Shown: positions 36,791 through 64,000, counted from the stretch's first letter. The stretch is 64,000 nt of DNA from Elysia crispata (GCA_033675545.1 JAWDGP010003760.1:223501-287500), one strand, 5' to 3'. Translations and numbers: made by a program. Notes: generated from the letters alone by a model not told the origin.

Positions 36791-38789
36791 TATCTCTGTG
36801 TTTGCATTTTCAACGAGTGCCGGGGAGTGTTATGGATGTACGCTTTCAGTTTCAACTCGATTAACTTGAAAGCCGTCGCCTGCATTCAATGCCGACCCCT
36901 AGATTTAACTTTAGGTCCTCGTGTCGGAGCTTGCCGCCCCACATACTCTGACATACTGTGTCCGTGGTACCCTTCGCCACGGGACCCAATACTCGACGGG
37001 TAGTAAAATATCGGTAGACCCAGCGCTACCGGAACGATAACAACTGCCTCTGTGTGTGTGTGTGTGTGTATGTTTATTCGCAATATTCGGTCTCGATGTT
37101 AAAACCTCTCTCACGGCTACTTTTGTTTTTGAAATTCGTATCGTTAAATCTTACACAGCAAAAGCCACTGTAGTTTGAACTCTTTGACCTTTTACAGGCA
37201 GCATTAAACTTCTAAAGCATACTTTTACACTCTTTTGCATGATCAATATCCATGTCTTAGAAAAAAAAAAGGCACTAGTTCAGGGATTCCAAATTTCATT
37301 ACACAGGCAGAGAAGGAAGTCCAATGAAATTGTCTTTCATGAATTGATAAAAAACGTCACCTATCATGGGTACGGCTTGGATCACACTGGAGATTGGCTG
37401 CGCTCCGTCATTCCTCTTATTGCAACATACAATCCTTCGCACCAAGACTGTTGCATTCTGTTTTAGCGACTGAGGCCACTGGGAGTGCGAAATATACTTT
37501 TGCAGCCTGGTCTGACCGGATATTACAAGTTGTTTTATATTTTGACAGAAGGCATAAATGTTAAAGTAATATTGGCAGCATTTTAGCGAACCACTCGCGT
37601 CTGCCACACCAGAGTTTTAAGGACGCGCTAACTTCCCTCCATTTCTCTCTTTGTTTTTTTTTTTTTGTGTGCCGTCGCGACTAAGTTGCACATGAATGAA
37701 AACATATATGAGATAATTCTAATAAAGGAAATGGATTGTCAACCCAAGCATAAGGATCAGAGCGCAAAGATACAATGACACAAAAGGGTTTAAGTTGAAA
37801 GGACCAAGTCGCACATAAACCACCCAGCCTCAAATCATCGAGGATTTGGCACCAGCCGTGTACTTATCTACGTGGTGAGGAAGCTGCTTTAAGCCATACG
37901 TTTTTTCTTCTTCTATAGTTATGAACTGAAAAGTTACATTACATTTACAAATTTGTTTCGATTTCAAATTTCTCTAACGCAGTCCACCGGTTGTAAAACT
38001 TCACTATTCTGTAAAAACATTGTGATCTTTTTTTTTTTTTTTTTAATTAACACAATCACCGTGTACATGCTCCGTGGTACAGAAAATGGTTTACTCTAAT
38101 TTGTTCACCATGGTGATCCCGTGATCGATTCAATATATAACTTAAAGTCTTGCAAACTAAAGAAACAAATCTGTCACCATGACGGACTGCGAATAGAATC
38201 CCGAGAATAGGCCTATTACCGCCAATTTGCAAACGAGTTTAAATGTCCTTTTTAATGTCTGAAAGTTGACTCACATTTCCGAGATAATCGCTTATAGTGT
38301 GTGGATAAAATCACAATTTTACGTGACTTAAACGGGTGCTTAAAATTAGAACAGAAAAATGAGCTGTGGTCAGATTAACACAAACTTTACCACGAATCGT
38401 AAAATCTAATCCATTAGGCTAATTGTCGTGCATGTAATCGCTAAACAGTCCTCATATTATGTCATATCATGAGATGATGTTACCACTTTGATTTCACGAT
38501 TTTGCGAAAACAAGTTCTAGGAGAATCGGAAAATCTCCCGGTCAATTCGAAAAAATTGAAAAAATTGACTCAAAGGTAAATTTGCTTACAGTACTTAGGG
38601 TGTGCCAGTATTTGAGTGTTGAAATAATCTTTGATGCCAATACTGCCAAACTAGCTTTTTCCTTACCATGAAAACAACTTTTTGTAAGGGATCCATTTCG
38701 AAATGTAAGTAGGCAACGCAGGAGTTTGTTTTAAATTAAGCAGCAATCTATAAGGTCTATATTTTTTTTAATTCCTGCAAACAAGTTGT
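36791..38789. other. Intergenic DNA, nothing recognised
   Basis: The first part keeps elevated CpG to about 37050 and contains a short (TG)n at 37051..37069, so the LINE-related insertion may extend to there. A minus-strand frame at 37299..37607 has ordinary-looking composition but no recognisable domain. The rest is AT-rich. Confidence 0.4.
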
Positions 38790-39155
38790 ATTCTTTTCTG
38801 GAAAACTTGATTGCTGAGGTATATACAGAGCTGAACAGGTCGAGTAAGAAGCTGGACTAAATCCGATAATGTGATCATAGACTATTCTTTTCTGGAAAAC
38901 TTGATTGCTGAGGTATATACAGATGTGAAAAGGTCGGGTAAGAAGCTGAACTAAAACTCAATAATGTGATCATAGACTATTCTTTTCTGGAAAATTTGAT
39001 TGCTGAACAGGTCGGGTAAAAAGCTGGACTAAAACCCAATAATGTGACCATAGACTATTTTTTGCTGGAAAACTTGATTGCTGAGGTATATACAGAGCTG
39101 AACAGGTCGGGTAAGAAGCTGGACTAAAACCAAATGATGTGACCATAGACCCTTG
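38790..39155. repeat. About 95-bp tandem repeat, four copies
   Basis: Copies begin at 38790, 38883, 38979 and 39056, each starting ATTCTTTTCTGGAAAACTTG or a variant. They continue through GCTGAACAGGTCGGGTAAGA and end near AATGTGATCATAGACTA. The third copy lacks about 20 bp. No coding sense was seen. Confidence 0.9.
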
Positions 39156-42100
39156 GGTAAGAGGCTATGCTTGGTTCTCACATCTAAAACCTCAGTACCA
39201 ACAAGTCTATACAAAATTATCGAGACACAACTCTCTGAACTCGTAACTGCAATGTAATCATTACTTGAACTAGACATAAGACTTTTAAGATGGGGTAGAT
39301 TCTAGAGCCGATGTGCCCCAGCCTTTCCCCTCTCTTCCTTTGGTCGCATAAAGATCTGGCAGGGAATGCGACAGGTCCACTATGCTTTTTTATGCAATTT
39401 TTTTTTTGTAAACAAATGTTTTCATTCAGTTTTATATTTTAGAACATATACTGTTCACTGACTGGGCCAAGCTGACTTAGCTTCTCCAAGTTTTATAACC
39501 ACAGCCACTTCTTCAAACATTCATTAAAACAATAAATCATAAGGAACTCCTGCATAATTTTCCCGAAATAATAAATTTAATCAAGAAATTGCACAAAAAA
39601 GATACACTCCAAACATCAAATATTCTTTGGAATAGGTAGTAAAAGAAGTACGATGCATGTAAAATCTTTAACCTTAATATCTCTAAAACACTAAATAATT
39701 CAAATGAAAAAACTTGAACTATTATAGTTTGTGAAACATTTTAAGAAAAATCAATGAGAACAAGGATTTCACAAAAAAATTCAGTAACTAATCTAGGATA
39801 AATATTCGCAAACTTTATTTCAGGCACCCTAGTTATGTCCAATTTCTGGGCAGCTTGTTATTTTGACACTTTAATTACTTTTATCCCATATTAATCATTC
39901 TCATTTATGTAGGTCTGGAAAGAAATTTACCAAATTTGTAATCAAAGATAGATTGAACAAAATTAGCACCCTATGAATATAAACCACAACATTTCAAACA
40001 GCTTTTTTTGTCATGTAATAATGAATCATCATTTCAATGATAAAATTGAAAAACAACAAAAATGAAGTTGTTAAAAAATATATTGAGAGAAAGCACATAC
40101 TAATGCTAAAGGTTGTAAAATTCAAATAATTACCAATGCCTTATAGGCCTCTTGATAATAAAACATTTCTTTCATCAAAGGATTTTCTTTTAATTTTAAG
40201 CCAACATCAGAGGTAAAAACTATGTTTAATTTAACCAAGGCTAAATCTGTGTTCACCTGTTTCCCCAATGACACTAACCATAATTATTACGAATCACTTT
40301 ACTACATATATGCCTTTTTGAATAAGAGTTTTAGGTGGCTAAATGAACAATAGCTCAAAGAAGGTAAAAAAAATAAATGATTGGATGTACTTTGAAAAAC
40401 AAAGTGATATTGGACTTATGTAGTTTTAATTTATATGGACTTGACTACTTCATACAGTGCTCATAATGATTGAGCAACAAATTTCAGGGTTTTAAAGCAT
40501 TAATTATAGAATTTCAATGATATCAATAAGACATATCAGATTTTCAACCTTCATTCCTTTCATCCTAAAATATCATACAGTGCTCATAATGGTTGAGCAA
40601 CAAATTTCAGGGTTTTAAAGCATTAATTATAGAATTTCAATGATATCAATATGACATATCAGATTTTCAACCTTCATTCCTTTCATCCTTAAATATTTTA
40701 TTTAACTCAAAGAAGTCTAACATGTTTATTTTGTGCCAGCATAGAAATCTTCAAGTTCAAGCTGCGCAATGTGCACATTTATTGATCGTTTCCAGATATA
40801 CAATAATAATAATAATAATAATACTAAACAAGGATGGTTGCGCACGAAATACAAACTTGTGACAAAGCCGATTGATCAAATCTTTTGTCTTCAGGAAAAT
40901 GTTCTGCCTTAACACTCAGTCTCCCCAATACCTAGTTGTTTGGTAAAACAATACTGAGCTTCCTAATATTTTGATATCTTTACATCCTTCTATTTGAGCA
41001 TAACAGGCTATGGAAAATATGTAATTTTACATTTCTAAGAAAAAGAGAGCAATAATGAAGCAAAATCTCAACAAACGGAGGACAAAAATATAAAATTTTT
41101 TAAAAGGCACATTGCAGTTCTGTGAATTGCAAAACAATACAAAATTTTTTCAATGATATCTCATATGTAATTTGCTTCCTATCCCTTCATAATGCCATAA
41201 CTTTTCTGCAGCCGCACTAGACTTTTTTACTATTCTTTTTTTTTGCTTTTAATGGATAAGATAAAGGCTAAAGATCTAATTCTAATCTAACCAAAATGTG
41301 TTAACCTCCCTTCCCAAAAGAAAAAAAAAAACAACTATGCCTCTCAAGCTTACATACAAGATATACTTCTCATGTTTTTTTTTTTCATCTTTTATTCGAC
41401 CAAAATAGTTTTTCAGCACCATGAAGTTTTGTTACACATTACTATCCCCATGGAGAGTGTGGGATGGATTTTTGAGAATAATTTAAAAGTCTTGTCCTCT
41501 TATTTCAATTGCTGTAAAATTAAAAAAAAAAAAATCAGTGAAATTAAATGTATGAAACTTTGCAATGACTGGCATGCGATCCTCTACAACTCCAGGGCCT
41601 CTTTGATATTTTTCAGAATTTGAATACAATATACAATGTCTAAAAGCAAAAAAAAAAATCATTAGGGCACTAAAGCAGCTTTAGAATATATTTCAATAGA
41701 TAACTAGAACTCCTTCAGCAAACAATTTTTAATACTCACTAGAAGCAAAAAAAATCGATTTAAATATTATAATAATTTAATCAGATTACTATCTTTGGAA
41801 CAGTTTGTATCCAAAGGCTGAAAGAAGTCAGGTATTGCAAATTACAAACACGCCACCACCTGCTCATTTTTGCTGAATAGCTCAGACAAGACAAATATAT
41901 CTAATATCTGTGATTAGTGTGAATACAGCGAAGTATGCAAAACTTGAACTTGCAAAAGTTGATTTTTTTTTTCGTCTTAGACTGAATTTGATTTCCAAAT
42001 TTTTCTCTCATTTCCCTATACAAATAATTTTAGGGAATTTAGAACCTTTTAAATCTCAAGCAATTTCTTGATGTAAAATCATCTTTCTACTGAGGGCTAT

Positions 42101-45100
42101 AATTCAGTTTATTTCTGAAATTTCCTACGAGTTGAGGGGCAATATTCTTGTTTTAAAACTTTGCCTTTCATTGCATCTGAATGCTTCAAGTTCAACTGTC
42201 CCATTGAGCATCACTGTTAATCACAGACAATAGAGTGAAAAAGGAAAAGTAATAAGGGAGGAAATGAAGTCTACAATGATTGGTCCTATACTGGTATACT
42301 GTCTGTGTTGACCCCAAGCATGTAAAACACAAAGAACCGGTGTGCTTTTGTTTAGGCTCCATAGAGCCTAATCAACAATTAATCACTGAATAACAAAATG
42401 CTAAAGTCTTAGTAAATTGGCAGCTTTTCTAGAACTCACCTTCCTCTATCAGATATTTAACTTGAACTGGCACTAGATCTAGATCAATCTTTTTAAGCAC
42501 TTAGTCTCATTTTCTTTAAAAGTAAAAAAAGGACCAATCTGTATTAAAAAATATCTCTAAAATCAAATACACTATCAATTTTGCTTTATTGCTTTTGTCA
42601 TGTTTTTTAAAAAAGCATTGAAACGATAAAATGATGGACATAAAGAGTCTATTGGCCTTTTTGCCTTCAGCCGAATCTGATGTATCTATTGGAGCACAAT
42701 AGCATCTTAGCACTCACAGCATTGAACACTTGATGCCTTATCTGATACATGTATATCAAGTAAGCTGTGAAGTGGTAAAATCCTTTGAAAAGTATTTGAA
42801 TGCATTCTTTTGTCTGAAATACCTGATAACTTAGAATGCAACCTTTAGGAAAAAAAAATGAGATAAAGAGATCGCTGGTAATCTAAAATTTCTTAATAGG
42901 TCAAGACATTGATATTGATAGTGCACAGATCTCTCAAAATCTTCAGCCTACAAATTCAGAGCTGAAAACAAGAGTCACATATTCAAGTTAACAAAATTCC
43001 ATTAAAAAAAATAAAAATGAAAACAAGAAATTTATCTCCTTTTCCTTAAGATATGAAAAAGGTGTTTTAGCTTTCTAAGATGTTCATCAATGAATAAGAA
43101 AAAGACAAATAAGTCTAAAACATAAAGAATCTGAACAAACATTGATAAATTGATTTTTATTACATTCAAATTTTATTATAAAATAGAAAGTGAAACATAA
43201 ATTTTGTGATTTGATCGAATTAGAAATATAGCACATGAACACTACATGGAAATTCTTAAAATGTACATAAAAATATACATAAGAATTTTAGTAACAAAAA
43301 GCAAAGCAAAAGTTTTATGGACAGTTAAGGTAAATAAACATGATAATTTGCCGACCTATACAACAGGCAGTAAAAACTATATAACATTGCAAGATTATAA
43401 GGGACTACTTTTAGTCATTAATGCATTAGATAAAGTTTAAAGTAATTGTATTTTTGCTGTTGGTAAACCTGCAGCAGAATGCATGTACCACTTTGGACAA
43501 ATACACGTAAGACTCACAGGGGCAAGCAACTTTCTCAACACAAGTTTAACATCACCATCACTAGAAAGAAACAAGAAAAACTAAACAACAATTACTCAGT
43601 GGCAAAAGCATAATTTGACTCAAAGAAGTCTGCATAGTAAAATTGTATAAAGTAATTGTATAAATTAAAAAAAAATTGTTTTGACTTACAATTAAAACAA
43701 AAGGTATCACAAGGAACAAATGTTCAAATTAAAAGTTTGCTTGTAAAACTTCTACACACGCAAAACAAAAATTAAAACAACTAAGGGCCAAAAACATCCA
43801 AGTTAGAAAAGAGCATCACTTTTCTCATTAAAAATCTATAGAAATTGTGACCATTGCAAGCTGCAACACTAATTAAATCTCCCGAAATCAACCTGTGGTT
43901 CAAAGCTACATGTAGTATTTTGCTATCTTTTTCAGTGACACAAGAACAACAGATTCAGACAAGGCAGAATCATTTCCTCGAATTCTGTATCTTCATTTAT
44001 ATTATAAAGTTAAAGCAGTACTTTTCACTGCTTCATAAGTACTACACAGAAGATACAGACTATATTGTGGCACCAATTTGAATAGAAAGAAAAAAAAAAC
44101 AACTAATGTAACTGCTCAAGTCAGATACTGCCTTTTCATAAACAAAAGCTAAGCATATTAAAATTAAACAGCAACATTTATGGAAGCTTCCTGAGAAAGA
44201 TCTGCTACTTGTACTTTTACTAGCGTTTCTAATTTTATCATAAAATGCATTTTATTTAAACCCACAATCCTCTTAAGCTCACTTTTCCTAGTGTGATGTG
44301 TAATGTATATGTAAGATTAGAAGTTCAGGGCAATTCAGGAACCAGATCTGAAATTTGTTTTGTGTTAGACTTAGAGCCTTCTAAGGATTAAAGTTTATTA
44401 TTTTTTAAATATGATTATCTTATGGCTATGTAATGTGTTTGTTGGATGTTCAGTGCAAGTCAGGTGCGAGATGGTGAAGATTGTTTTGAGTTAAAGCCTA
44501 CTTAAGATTATTATTTCATTATCTTTTATATTTTCATCTTAGAATGAAGATACATCAGCAGAAACTAACAATAATAACATTCTTGTGAAACAGAGAGAGA
44601 CAAATGCATATAGATTGAAATCCTCAACATTCTATTTGATTCCTTTTAAAAAAAAATACAATCCGCTCATTTTCTTATGCATTTGAAGGTACACAATTTA
44701 AAAAAATAATGAAATTCAGTTTTACTGTGAAAATTGTCTATTTCAAATTTTTTTCTAAGAGTCTTATTCCTGTCACTTTTTTTCGCTTCTTTTTTTTTTG
44801 TATGTTCTTCTGATTGTTGTGAACTGTTTTGCAGAATACTTCATTCTTTTGATCAATTAAGAACATCGTTTATTGCTGCCTGTATTCTACTTTTTTCAAT
44901 AAACATAAATGTCTAGTCCATACAACTTTTAAGATGCAAAGTTTGTAATATTCATTCGGCAGATTAAATAGTACATGGTATTTTATTTATCATTTAATAC
45001 ATTTTGATATCTCATCACTAGGTAATGATATTTTTTGTAATTCAACAATTTTTCTGCCTGAGGAAAATTGATTTAATTACCTTGAAATATTTGAAAAGTA

Positions 45101-45191
45101 TATGACGACTGATGTAAAATCAAGTCATGACTTCCCTTTTACCTTTTTCCATGATGTTTACTTCATAAATCTAGGCAATTTTTTTCAATAC
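39156..45191. other. AT-rich intergenic DNA with one recent duplication
   Basis: About 6 kb. It holds the 123-bp duplication listed separately, a short (AAT)n at 40801..40822 and a diverged duplication of about 115 bp around 44290-44530. Open frames are short and AT-driven. No splice-bounded coding or known domain was seen on either strand. Confidence 0.5.
40451..40696. repeat. 123-bp tandem duplication
   Basis: Two head-to-tail copies (40451..40573 and 40574..40696) both start CATACAGTGCTCATAATG and differ at only a few bases, so the duplication is recent. AT-rich and non-coding. Confidence 0.95.
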
Positions 45192-45920
45192 TTGTATCCT
45201 CATGAGAACATTCAATCAGGTGCAGTGCTTTTCAGCGCAGGCAGCCATAACCTTCCATGCATCTCTGTCCTTCATCGCTTCTATCACCCTTCCTACTTTG
45301 AGCCACTTTGTTAATCCATCCAACATGTTTTCAAGCTGTTTTCCCCTACTGCGTTCTTCCTTGATCATTCCAATTGTCACAAGATGTTATAGTTTCTCTC
45401 TTCTCATCACATGGCCAATAAAGTTTTCTTGACGTTTGAGTATTTTATTTATGATCGATCTTGTTGTGCTGCTTCTCGTAACACTGTTTCATTTGATTTA
45501 CTCCAAAGGTACCACATTTCTGTTGCCTCCAGTTTCTTTTGTACCTGTTTTGAAATTGTCCTGGCATCGCATCCATACATCAGAATGGGTTCAAAATAGC
45601 GCTCCAGTGCTCTTCTTCTTGATCAAGATGTGTTTATTTGCTAGTTTTGATTTTAATCTATGAAAACTCTTTTTTGCTTGTGCTATACTTGATGCAATTT
45701 CAGTGTTGTTGCATCCATCACTTGATATTTCGGTACCCAAGAATTTGAATTGATCTCTTTATTTGAGTTTATTCATGTTGATAAAGATTATGATCTGTGG
45801 ACACTTATTGTTTTGACTGACGACCATTACTTCTGTCTTTTTGCTGTTCAATTCCAGTCCCTTCTTACTGCTTTCTTTTTCAATGATGTCTAATAATTGT
45901 TGCAAGTCCTCTTTATTTCC
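45192..45920 (-). mobile_element. LINE reverse-transcriptase relic (copy 2)
   Basis: The minus strand gives ALERYFEPILMYGCDA then RTISKQVQKKLEATEMW (about 45520-45615), followed towards 45200 by SNETVLREA-like and RDAWKVMAA-like pieces that end a LINE ORF. The 45580-45915 part matches the relic at 17640-18060 at the nucleotide level, including both GTTCA-ATAGC-CTCC and CTGCTTTC stretches, so both derive from one family. The copy is 5'-truncated and frame-broken. Open frames on the opposite strand are shadows. Confidence 0.78.
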
Positions 45921-47278
45921 TGCTCATGAGAACAGTACATGTATATACAAACATGATATCTTAATTCATATTTATCAGTCATTATGTTGTGTTAATTTCC
46001 TTCTTGATTTTTTATCATTTAATGATGTAGGTCATGCTTTTTTAACATTTTCTTTTGAGGAGATTGTTTTTACTATTAAAACTATTGCACATTATCTTAT
46101 GAATGCTAATGACTCATTATCACAGTTGAGGGCTTGTGACTACTTGGAAAATTTGCAAAATCCTTATGGTGTTTTCAGAACTCAAAACACAATCTTCTTG
46201 CCTGAATCTTTATCTAATAGTGATACTTATTTCCAGGTAAACAAAAAAGGAAAGAGGTTTGCAACAATTTATAACATTTATAGTAATTTTTATGTGGTTA
46301 TGTATCATTTTTCATGCTTACTTTCCTTGCTATAACTTCAAATTTTACACATTTTGATAATGAGTTGCAATAGCACAGGTAGTTAAATAACATTATTACA
46401 TAATCCAAATAAGAGATTCAGTGGAAGTCTATTTGATAATGCAAGCAAAAAGGTGAAAAGGGTAATAATTAAATAAAAGCAAGGAAATTTGAAGATACCC
46501 CTCTAACATAAAACTAAGTATCAAGAACTGACTAGAGTAAAAAATGAAGGTAATAAAATATGGCAAGACTATCGCGCTATGCAAAGGTAAAATATTGAAA
46601 TAACTAGTTTATAAGAAAAACAAATATCAAACTCATATAAAGAAATTTAAAATACCTAAACTTTCAACTATATTGCAACATATTAATAGTTTAATGTCAC
46701 CTTCAATAAAATAACTAAACTTTTCTATCATGAATTAGTTCTGTTCTTGACAATGGCAGTTGCTTTGCTGGTCTCTTTTATTATGTGTATACTGTATACT
46801 ATATTAGATCTCCTTCCTGCGGCCTTAACATACGCTTGTCTTGAGCTCGAGAAAAATTATAGGGTTTGCTCCTACACCAAGTAGTCAAAGTTGCATTTTT
46901 TTTTTTGGACAAAAGCATGCAAAATTTTATTTTGCTAATATCACTGTGTTTTGATAAATATTTCCAGCACTTAAGTTTTTAAATAAAATGCAAAATCGTT
47001 CTGTGTTGTATAATAGTCAAAATTTAGAAAGAAAGAAGGTTCAACTTAAAAATTCTGGTGTATAAAGTACATGAATCTTGATAGTGCTGGAGGAAACCAC
47101 ATTTAGTGTTTATGTATTATCTTGCGTAAACAAAAAATGCTGGTATAGAACTCTATAATTAACCACCAAAATACATTCTCTGTACATGGATGTACAATGC
47201 ATTGAGGAAAAAAATAATGTTTGAAATAACACAATTACTAAAAAAATCAAATAAGATAGCCTAAGGGTCAGACCAGAC
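45921..47278. other. AT-rich intergenic DNA, nothing recognised
   Basis: A plus-strand frame running to 46335 looks long only because it begins antisense to the LINE relic and continues through AT-rich DNA. I see no gene or repeat family here. Confidence 0.5.
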
Positions 47279-47811
47279 CAGGGCCTTCCTATAATGGACA
47301 GCCCGTAACAGCCACACTTCACGTGTAATCTGGTATGCGCACCCAACCTACATGGTCAGCCAACACTTGTGATGTTGGGATCAAAGGTCACAATCAATCA
47401 ACTCTAGCGCCTGACCACTCGTCACGTGAACACTCCTGACCAATAGTTTGTGTAGATCTAGATCAGAGGTAGATGAGTACTGCCAGTTACAAGCCCAAAT
47501 GAATTCACAAGTTTTTCAATAAATAAGCTTAGATTTATGATTATTTTTTATTTAAAACAAGTCTTAGTAACAGCTTACGCAAAATGTAATGATTTTTTGC
47601 ATTTCTGGTCTGACATTTTTTAGAAATTTATCAAGGAGCGACACAAGCCAAGTTTTATGGCAGGGCTGTAATACAATGTCGCGCCCTGTAACATATGGCA
47701 CAGATCTTGCTGGCTTGTGGTCCAATCCTTGTCTGCTACGGCAAATGGAAGTAGACTGTCCTTACAAGTGATGACTGGCTGTTACAGGCTGTTCATTACA
47801 TGACAGCTCTG
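47279..47811. mobile_element. 533-bp TIR element, possibly hAT-like and non-autonomous
   Basis: The first 35 bases (CAGGGCCTTCCTATAATGGA onward) match the reverse complement of the last 35 at 28 positions, including a shared ACAGCC-GTAACAGCC. The CAG start suits hAT elements, but no 8-bp target duplication is visible, so the superfamily is open. The interior contains CTAGAT hexamers and no transposase. It lies downstream of the copine stop, probably within or beyond its 3' UTR. Confidence 0.6.
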
Positions 47812-47835
47812 GTATGCTTTGAACCTAATTCATTC

Positions 47836-47841
47836 TTTATT
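47836..47841 (-). terminator. Candidate copine polyadenylation signal
   Basis: AATAAA on the minus strand lies about 420 bp past the copine stop. No clear GT-rich downstream element was checked, and other AT-rich hexamers are nearby, so this is tentative. Confidence 0.25.
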
Positions 47842-48257
47842 ATCAATCTCTGGGCTTTGCGTAGCCATGAATATCTAGTTTCCAAGAATTTTTTTTTAGC
47901 TCGTGCATAAAACTAACCAAATGGCTTATATTTAGACATAGATCTGCATCCACATAATTTTTTATAGCAAAATACCTTAGAACTGATTCCTAATTGATAG
48001 GTAAAAGTGCAAGCGGCAAAAACATTGTCAACAACACATTTATATACAAAAAAAATTTTTTTGGGCCATTTTTAATTAAAAATCTAGGAGAACAGTTATT
48101 TTTCAAGTCATAAAATGCATGCAAATATATAGAAGAGGTATACAAATATCTTAACATAGAAATTGTGGAGAATCCTATCTTTTGGACCACGTGATACAAA
48201 AATTATCACAAATTTTCAAAGATTCTAGCTAAATAATAAACAAGTAAATAGTTCAGT
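47842..48257 (-). other. Probable copine 3' UTR
   Basis: AT-rich sequence after the copine stop with no open frame of interest. Its end depends on which polyadenylation signal is used. Confidence 0.4.
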
Positions 48258-62409
<14,152 letters not shown>

Positions 62410-62448
62410 TGTCACTCTGTTTAGTTTACAATACAAGTGGATGTGATT

Positions 62449-64000
62449 CTAACAAAACAAAGAAACAAAAAAAAAATAAATAAAGAGATAAAAAGCATTC
62501 AATTTTCAACATACCAGTACTTTAATGAGAAATTCGTTAAATTTGCTGATATCGGCCCAATTCACTTTAGGCTTCGCAATTGAATGTTTGTCGACAAATT
62601 AGAACTGGGGCAAACAAAAGGAAATAGTGCAACACAAAAATGCTAGTTATATCTTGAAAAGTACTTATTTGCGACAAATAAAACCTCAATCAAAATAATG
62701 CGTGTTCAGCATATCAAATTCATGAAAAAAAGTACAAGTTTGAAGCTTAGAGTGAGTTGGGCCGATAACTGCAATGACACCAGAAATACTTCAGGCCTAC
62801 ATAGCTCAGTGAAAAATATTATAATTTTAAACCTGGATAATTACTATTTGAAACTGAAAGAATTTTGAATGAGGTATGTATAATTGATCAAAATAGATTC
62901 CAAATAACTTAAATTTATTACTTATTTTATATCAAACAAATATGGGGAGCTGAGAGATTTCTAGATCCCGATTCAAATTTATGTCTCTACCAAAAATAGT
63001 ACCATCTAAAATCTAACTAGATTCTAGATTCTAGATCTAGCCTAGATCTAAATTTTAAGTACGTAGCCTAACTTAAAATTCATCAATCAGATCTATGTTC
63101 TAGATCTAAATCTAGACAAGATAATAATTTCTCTAATTTCTTAGTTAGAGCCTCTCACTCCCAGTTTTAGCAATCTGAAACTGTCTTCATTTGGAGAATG
63201 GTTTATTAACTTATATAGACTAGATCTATATAGACCTAAAAAGTCACTGCCAAAATAAGTAGAATCCAGATCTAGATGTAGATCTAGATCTACAGATTTT
63301 CAACAAATTTTGGGCCTACATAAAACAATTTTAGTCGTTGATCTAGAATCTAGCTTAATCTAGATTTCTGGACCTAGATCTAGTAGTAATAGATTATAGA
63401 GCATCTAGATTAGTAGTATAATAATAATGCGGATGTTGGATGAGGCCGCGATAAGTTTACAAACATGCAATCAATGTAGTGAATGTATCTTTGTTAACTC
63501 ATAATGGAAGCAATAATAAAATCAAATCAACAACGAAAAGTAGTCTGAGGAGGAGCTAAATTGTGTCTCTGACACTAGTGACAGTGAGTGCACAGATTCC
63601 ACAGTGCGTATAGACTTTTTTTTCTCTCAAATGCTGCGGTATCATTACTATGTGATATTTCATTCTAAGAGTAACAGCTTTGTCAAAATTTACTTTCAGC
63701 CCTTAAAGTCTATCAAGCATCCGCGCGGAAAAGGGTGGACAAACCGATAATAAAAAATAAAACGAAGGCCTATTTGACTGTTTTGATGGACCGCAGTCAA
63801 GCAGCCGCATCCAGCTTTTTAGGAGAGAGAGAGAGAAGGCTTGACTCTATTCGTTATAATCATGTTTGTGATGTGTGAGAAAGAGAGAGAGAATAAGTGT
63901 GTGGAGGAGAGAACGAGGGTTTGACAGACTGGTTGTCATAAAGCTCGTGCACATGAAACTGGACTCCGACCTTTTGTATTTAACGGGTGCTTGTCAAGTT
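62449..64000 (-). promoter_or_regulatory. Copine 5' region: probable 5' UTR intron and promoter
   Basis: The acceptor at 62449..62450 implies an upstream non-coding exon, which I could not place. The part from about 63430 to the window end has more CpG (for example CCGCGCGG near 63720) and short GA runs near 63825-63890, so the promoter may be there. No TATA box was identified. Confidence 0.35.
62990..63415. repeat. Large CTAGAT hexamer cluster near the copine 5' end
   Basis: More than a dozen overlapping TCTAGA/AGATCT hexamers are spread over about 420 bp, many in runs such as AGATCTAGATCTAGATCT. The motif is the same as in the cluster beside VAP exon 1. Because it is self-complementary it can form hairpins or cruciforms. 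Confidence 0.9.

Noticed and set aside
37299-37607. A 102-codon minus-strand frame of ordinary composition
   Set aside because: No recognisable domain or homology and no gene context; possibly part of an unnamed repeat.
45841-46335. A 164-codon plus-strand open frame
   Set aside because: Its first part is antisense to a LINE relic and the rest is AT-rich DNA with no domain; no splice or promoter context.

Overview
The window is eukaryotic and reads as animal DNA, most likely from a mollusc and plausibly a gastropod. It is AT-rich and holds two intron-rich genes with GT-AG junctions, long dinucleotide and trinucleotide microsatellites, clusters of a palindromic CTAGAT hexamer, and decayed LINEs and DNA transposons. 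The VAP protein has a lophotrochozoan look. The species call is an inference; the gene models are read directly from splice-phase-consistent exons.

Two host genes are present, arranged tail to tail. The plus-strand gene (coding 1659..22679) is a VAP, a VAMP-associated ER membrane tether of the VAPA/VAPB family. It has an MSP domain (exons 1-4), a coiled coil (exons 6-7) and a C-terminal tail anchor (exon 8). Exon 5 (19885..20559) adds 225 residues in frame between the MSP domain and the coiled coil. I do not recognise this sequence in any VAP, and it is the most unusual object in the window. A second small in-frame exon candidate lies at 16759/16813..16824. The minus-strand gene (coding 62409..48258) is a copine of 553 residues with C2A, C2B and vWA/copine domains, in 14 coding exons that join in phase without a gap.

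Layout: 1-1480 upstream DNA with GA and AAT/AAC microsatellites; 1480-1658 probable VAP promoter and 5' UTR; 1659-22990 VAP gene, with introns carrying a 213-bp MITE with perfect 8-bp target duplication, an inverted-repeat pair, a hAT-like transposase relic, a GC-rich interspersed repeat, a LINE relic and a pogo-like MITE; 22990-48257 gene-free DNA of about 25 kb with a (CTA)n array, a PIF/Harbinger transposase relic, a 98-bp minisatellite, two more LINE relics, further tandem duplications and a TIR element; 48258-62448 copine gene, with a pogo-like TIR element carrying an expanded (GA)n tract in one intron; 62449-64000 copine 5' region with a large CTAGAT cluster.

Both genes act at membranes. 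VAP tethers the ER to other organelles through FFAT-motif partners, and copines are cytosolic proteins that bind phospholipid in a Ca2+-dependent way. Nothing in the sequence shows co-regulation. No retroviral or LTR element, CRISPR array, rRNA or tRNA was recognised.
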